DNA from: a virus
Length of the DNA stretch: 28,324 bases
IMG/VR virus record: IMGVR_UViG_3300008108_000618
Coordinates: 1 to 28,324 of that record
Strand: one strand, 5' to 3'
Part shown: positions 28,259 to 28,324 of the stretch, piece by piece
Position numbering within the stretch: the stretch's first letter is position 1
Layout of the letters: every line of letters starts with the position of its first letter
Made by a program: the position numbers and the translations under genes
Notes under the pieces: model-generated
Seen by the model: the letters and a program-made list of their open reading frames with translations, nothing else
What the model was told of the DNA's origin: nothing
Database searches by the model: none

Positions 28259-28324
28259 CATTAGTATATCCCATAGCGGCTGCTTCATTATGTGCGATAA
28301 TTGAATTTATACGCATCATGCGGT
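28255..28324 (+). CDS. Partial gene at the right edge, hydrophobic N-terminus
   Basis: An ATG at 28255 overlaps the preceding stop (ATGA) and opens a frame of 23 codons that runs off the window: MTLVYPIAAASLCAIIEFIR, then IMR. The beginning is hydrophobic and could be a membrane segment or signal anchor, continuing the run of small membrane proteins. Too little is visible to name it. Confidence 0.4.
   Translation, partial: MTLVYPIAAASLCAIIEFIRIMR

Noticed and set aside
1-28324. CRISPR array, rRNA, insertion sequence, toxin-antitoxin pair or known anti-phage defence system
   Set aside because: I saw no regularly spaced repeats, rRNA-like segments, transposase motifs or defence-protein signatures on either strand.

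Overview
This window is a near-contiguous piece of a tailed-phage genome (siphovirus-like, HK97-type capsid), free or integrated, whose host is most likely a member of the Bacteroidota. Evidence for the host: moderately low GC; A-rich translation starts without clear Shine-Dalgarno motifs; a candidate early promoter of the Bacteroidota type (TTTG, 20 bp, TAnnTTTa); and three secreted proteins whose predicted signal-peptidase sites all place Gln at +1, the Bacteroidota 'Q-rule'. No integrase, repressor, polymerase or endolysin is visible, so lifestyle cannot be decided.

Left arm (about 1-5465, all minus strand, read from a promoter near 5500): an early operon of small genes. It encodes an ERF-type single-strand annealing protein, a GIY-YIG homing endonuclease, a VRR-NUC nuclease, a stand-alone DnaA domain IV-like protein, a small protein with an SSB-like acidic tail, several unknowns, a gene broken by an apparent frameshift, and two tandem 87-nt tRNA-like elements. 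The homing endonuclease lies between a decayed copy of the ERF 5' end and a complete ERF gene that begins with a differently coded version of the same N-terminus.

Right arm (5581-28324, all plus strand): the late region in classical order. Packaging and head: TerS, TerL, portal, MuF-like protein, prohead protease, major capsid protein. Immediately after the capsid gene, and before the head-tail connectors, sits a five-gene cassette (11855-15321) of four glycosyltransferase-like proteins and one methyltransferase, all translationally coupled and closed by a hairpin. Then come connector, stopper, gp10-like protein, tail terminator, tail tube, tail assembly chaperones (with an A AAA AAG -1 frameshift site), tape measure, a large tail-tip protein and a second tail-tube-like protein. 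Three consecutive proteins with cleavable signal peptides follow (a tail-fibre-like protein, a LamG/arabinofuranosidase-like protein and an unknown). The right end holds a run of small membrane proteins and a candidate one-piece spanin (lipobox at the N-terminus, coiled coil, C-terminal membrane segment), probably the start of the lysis module.

The most noteworthy points are the ERF/homing-endonuclease arrangement, the glycan-modification cassette inside the head module, the block of signal-peptide-bearing appendage proteins, and the paired tRNA-like elements.
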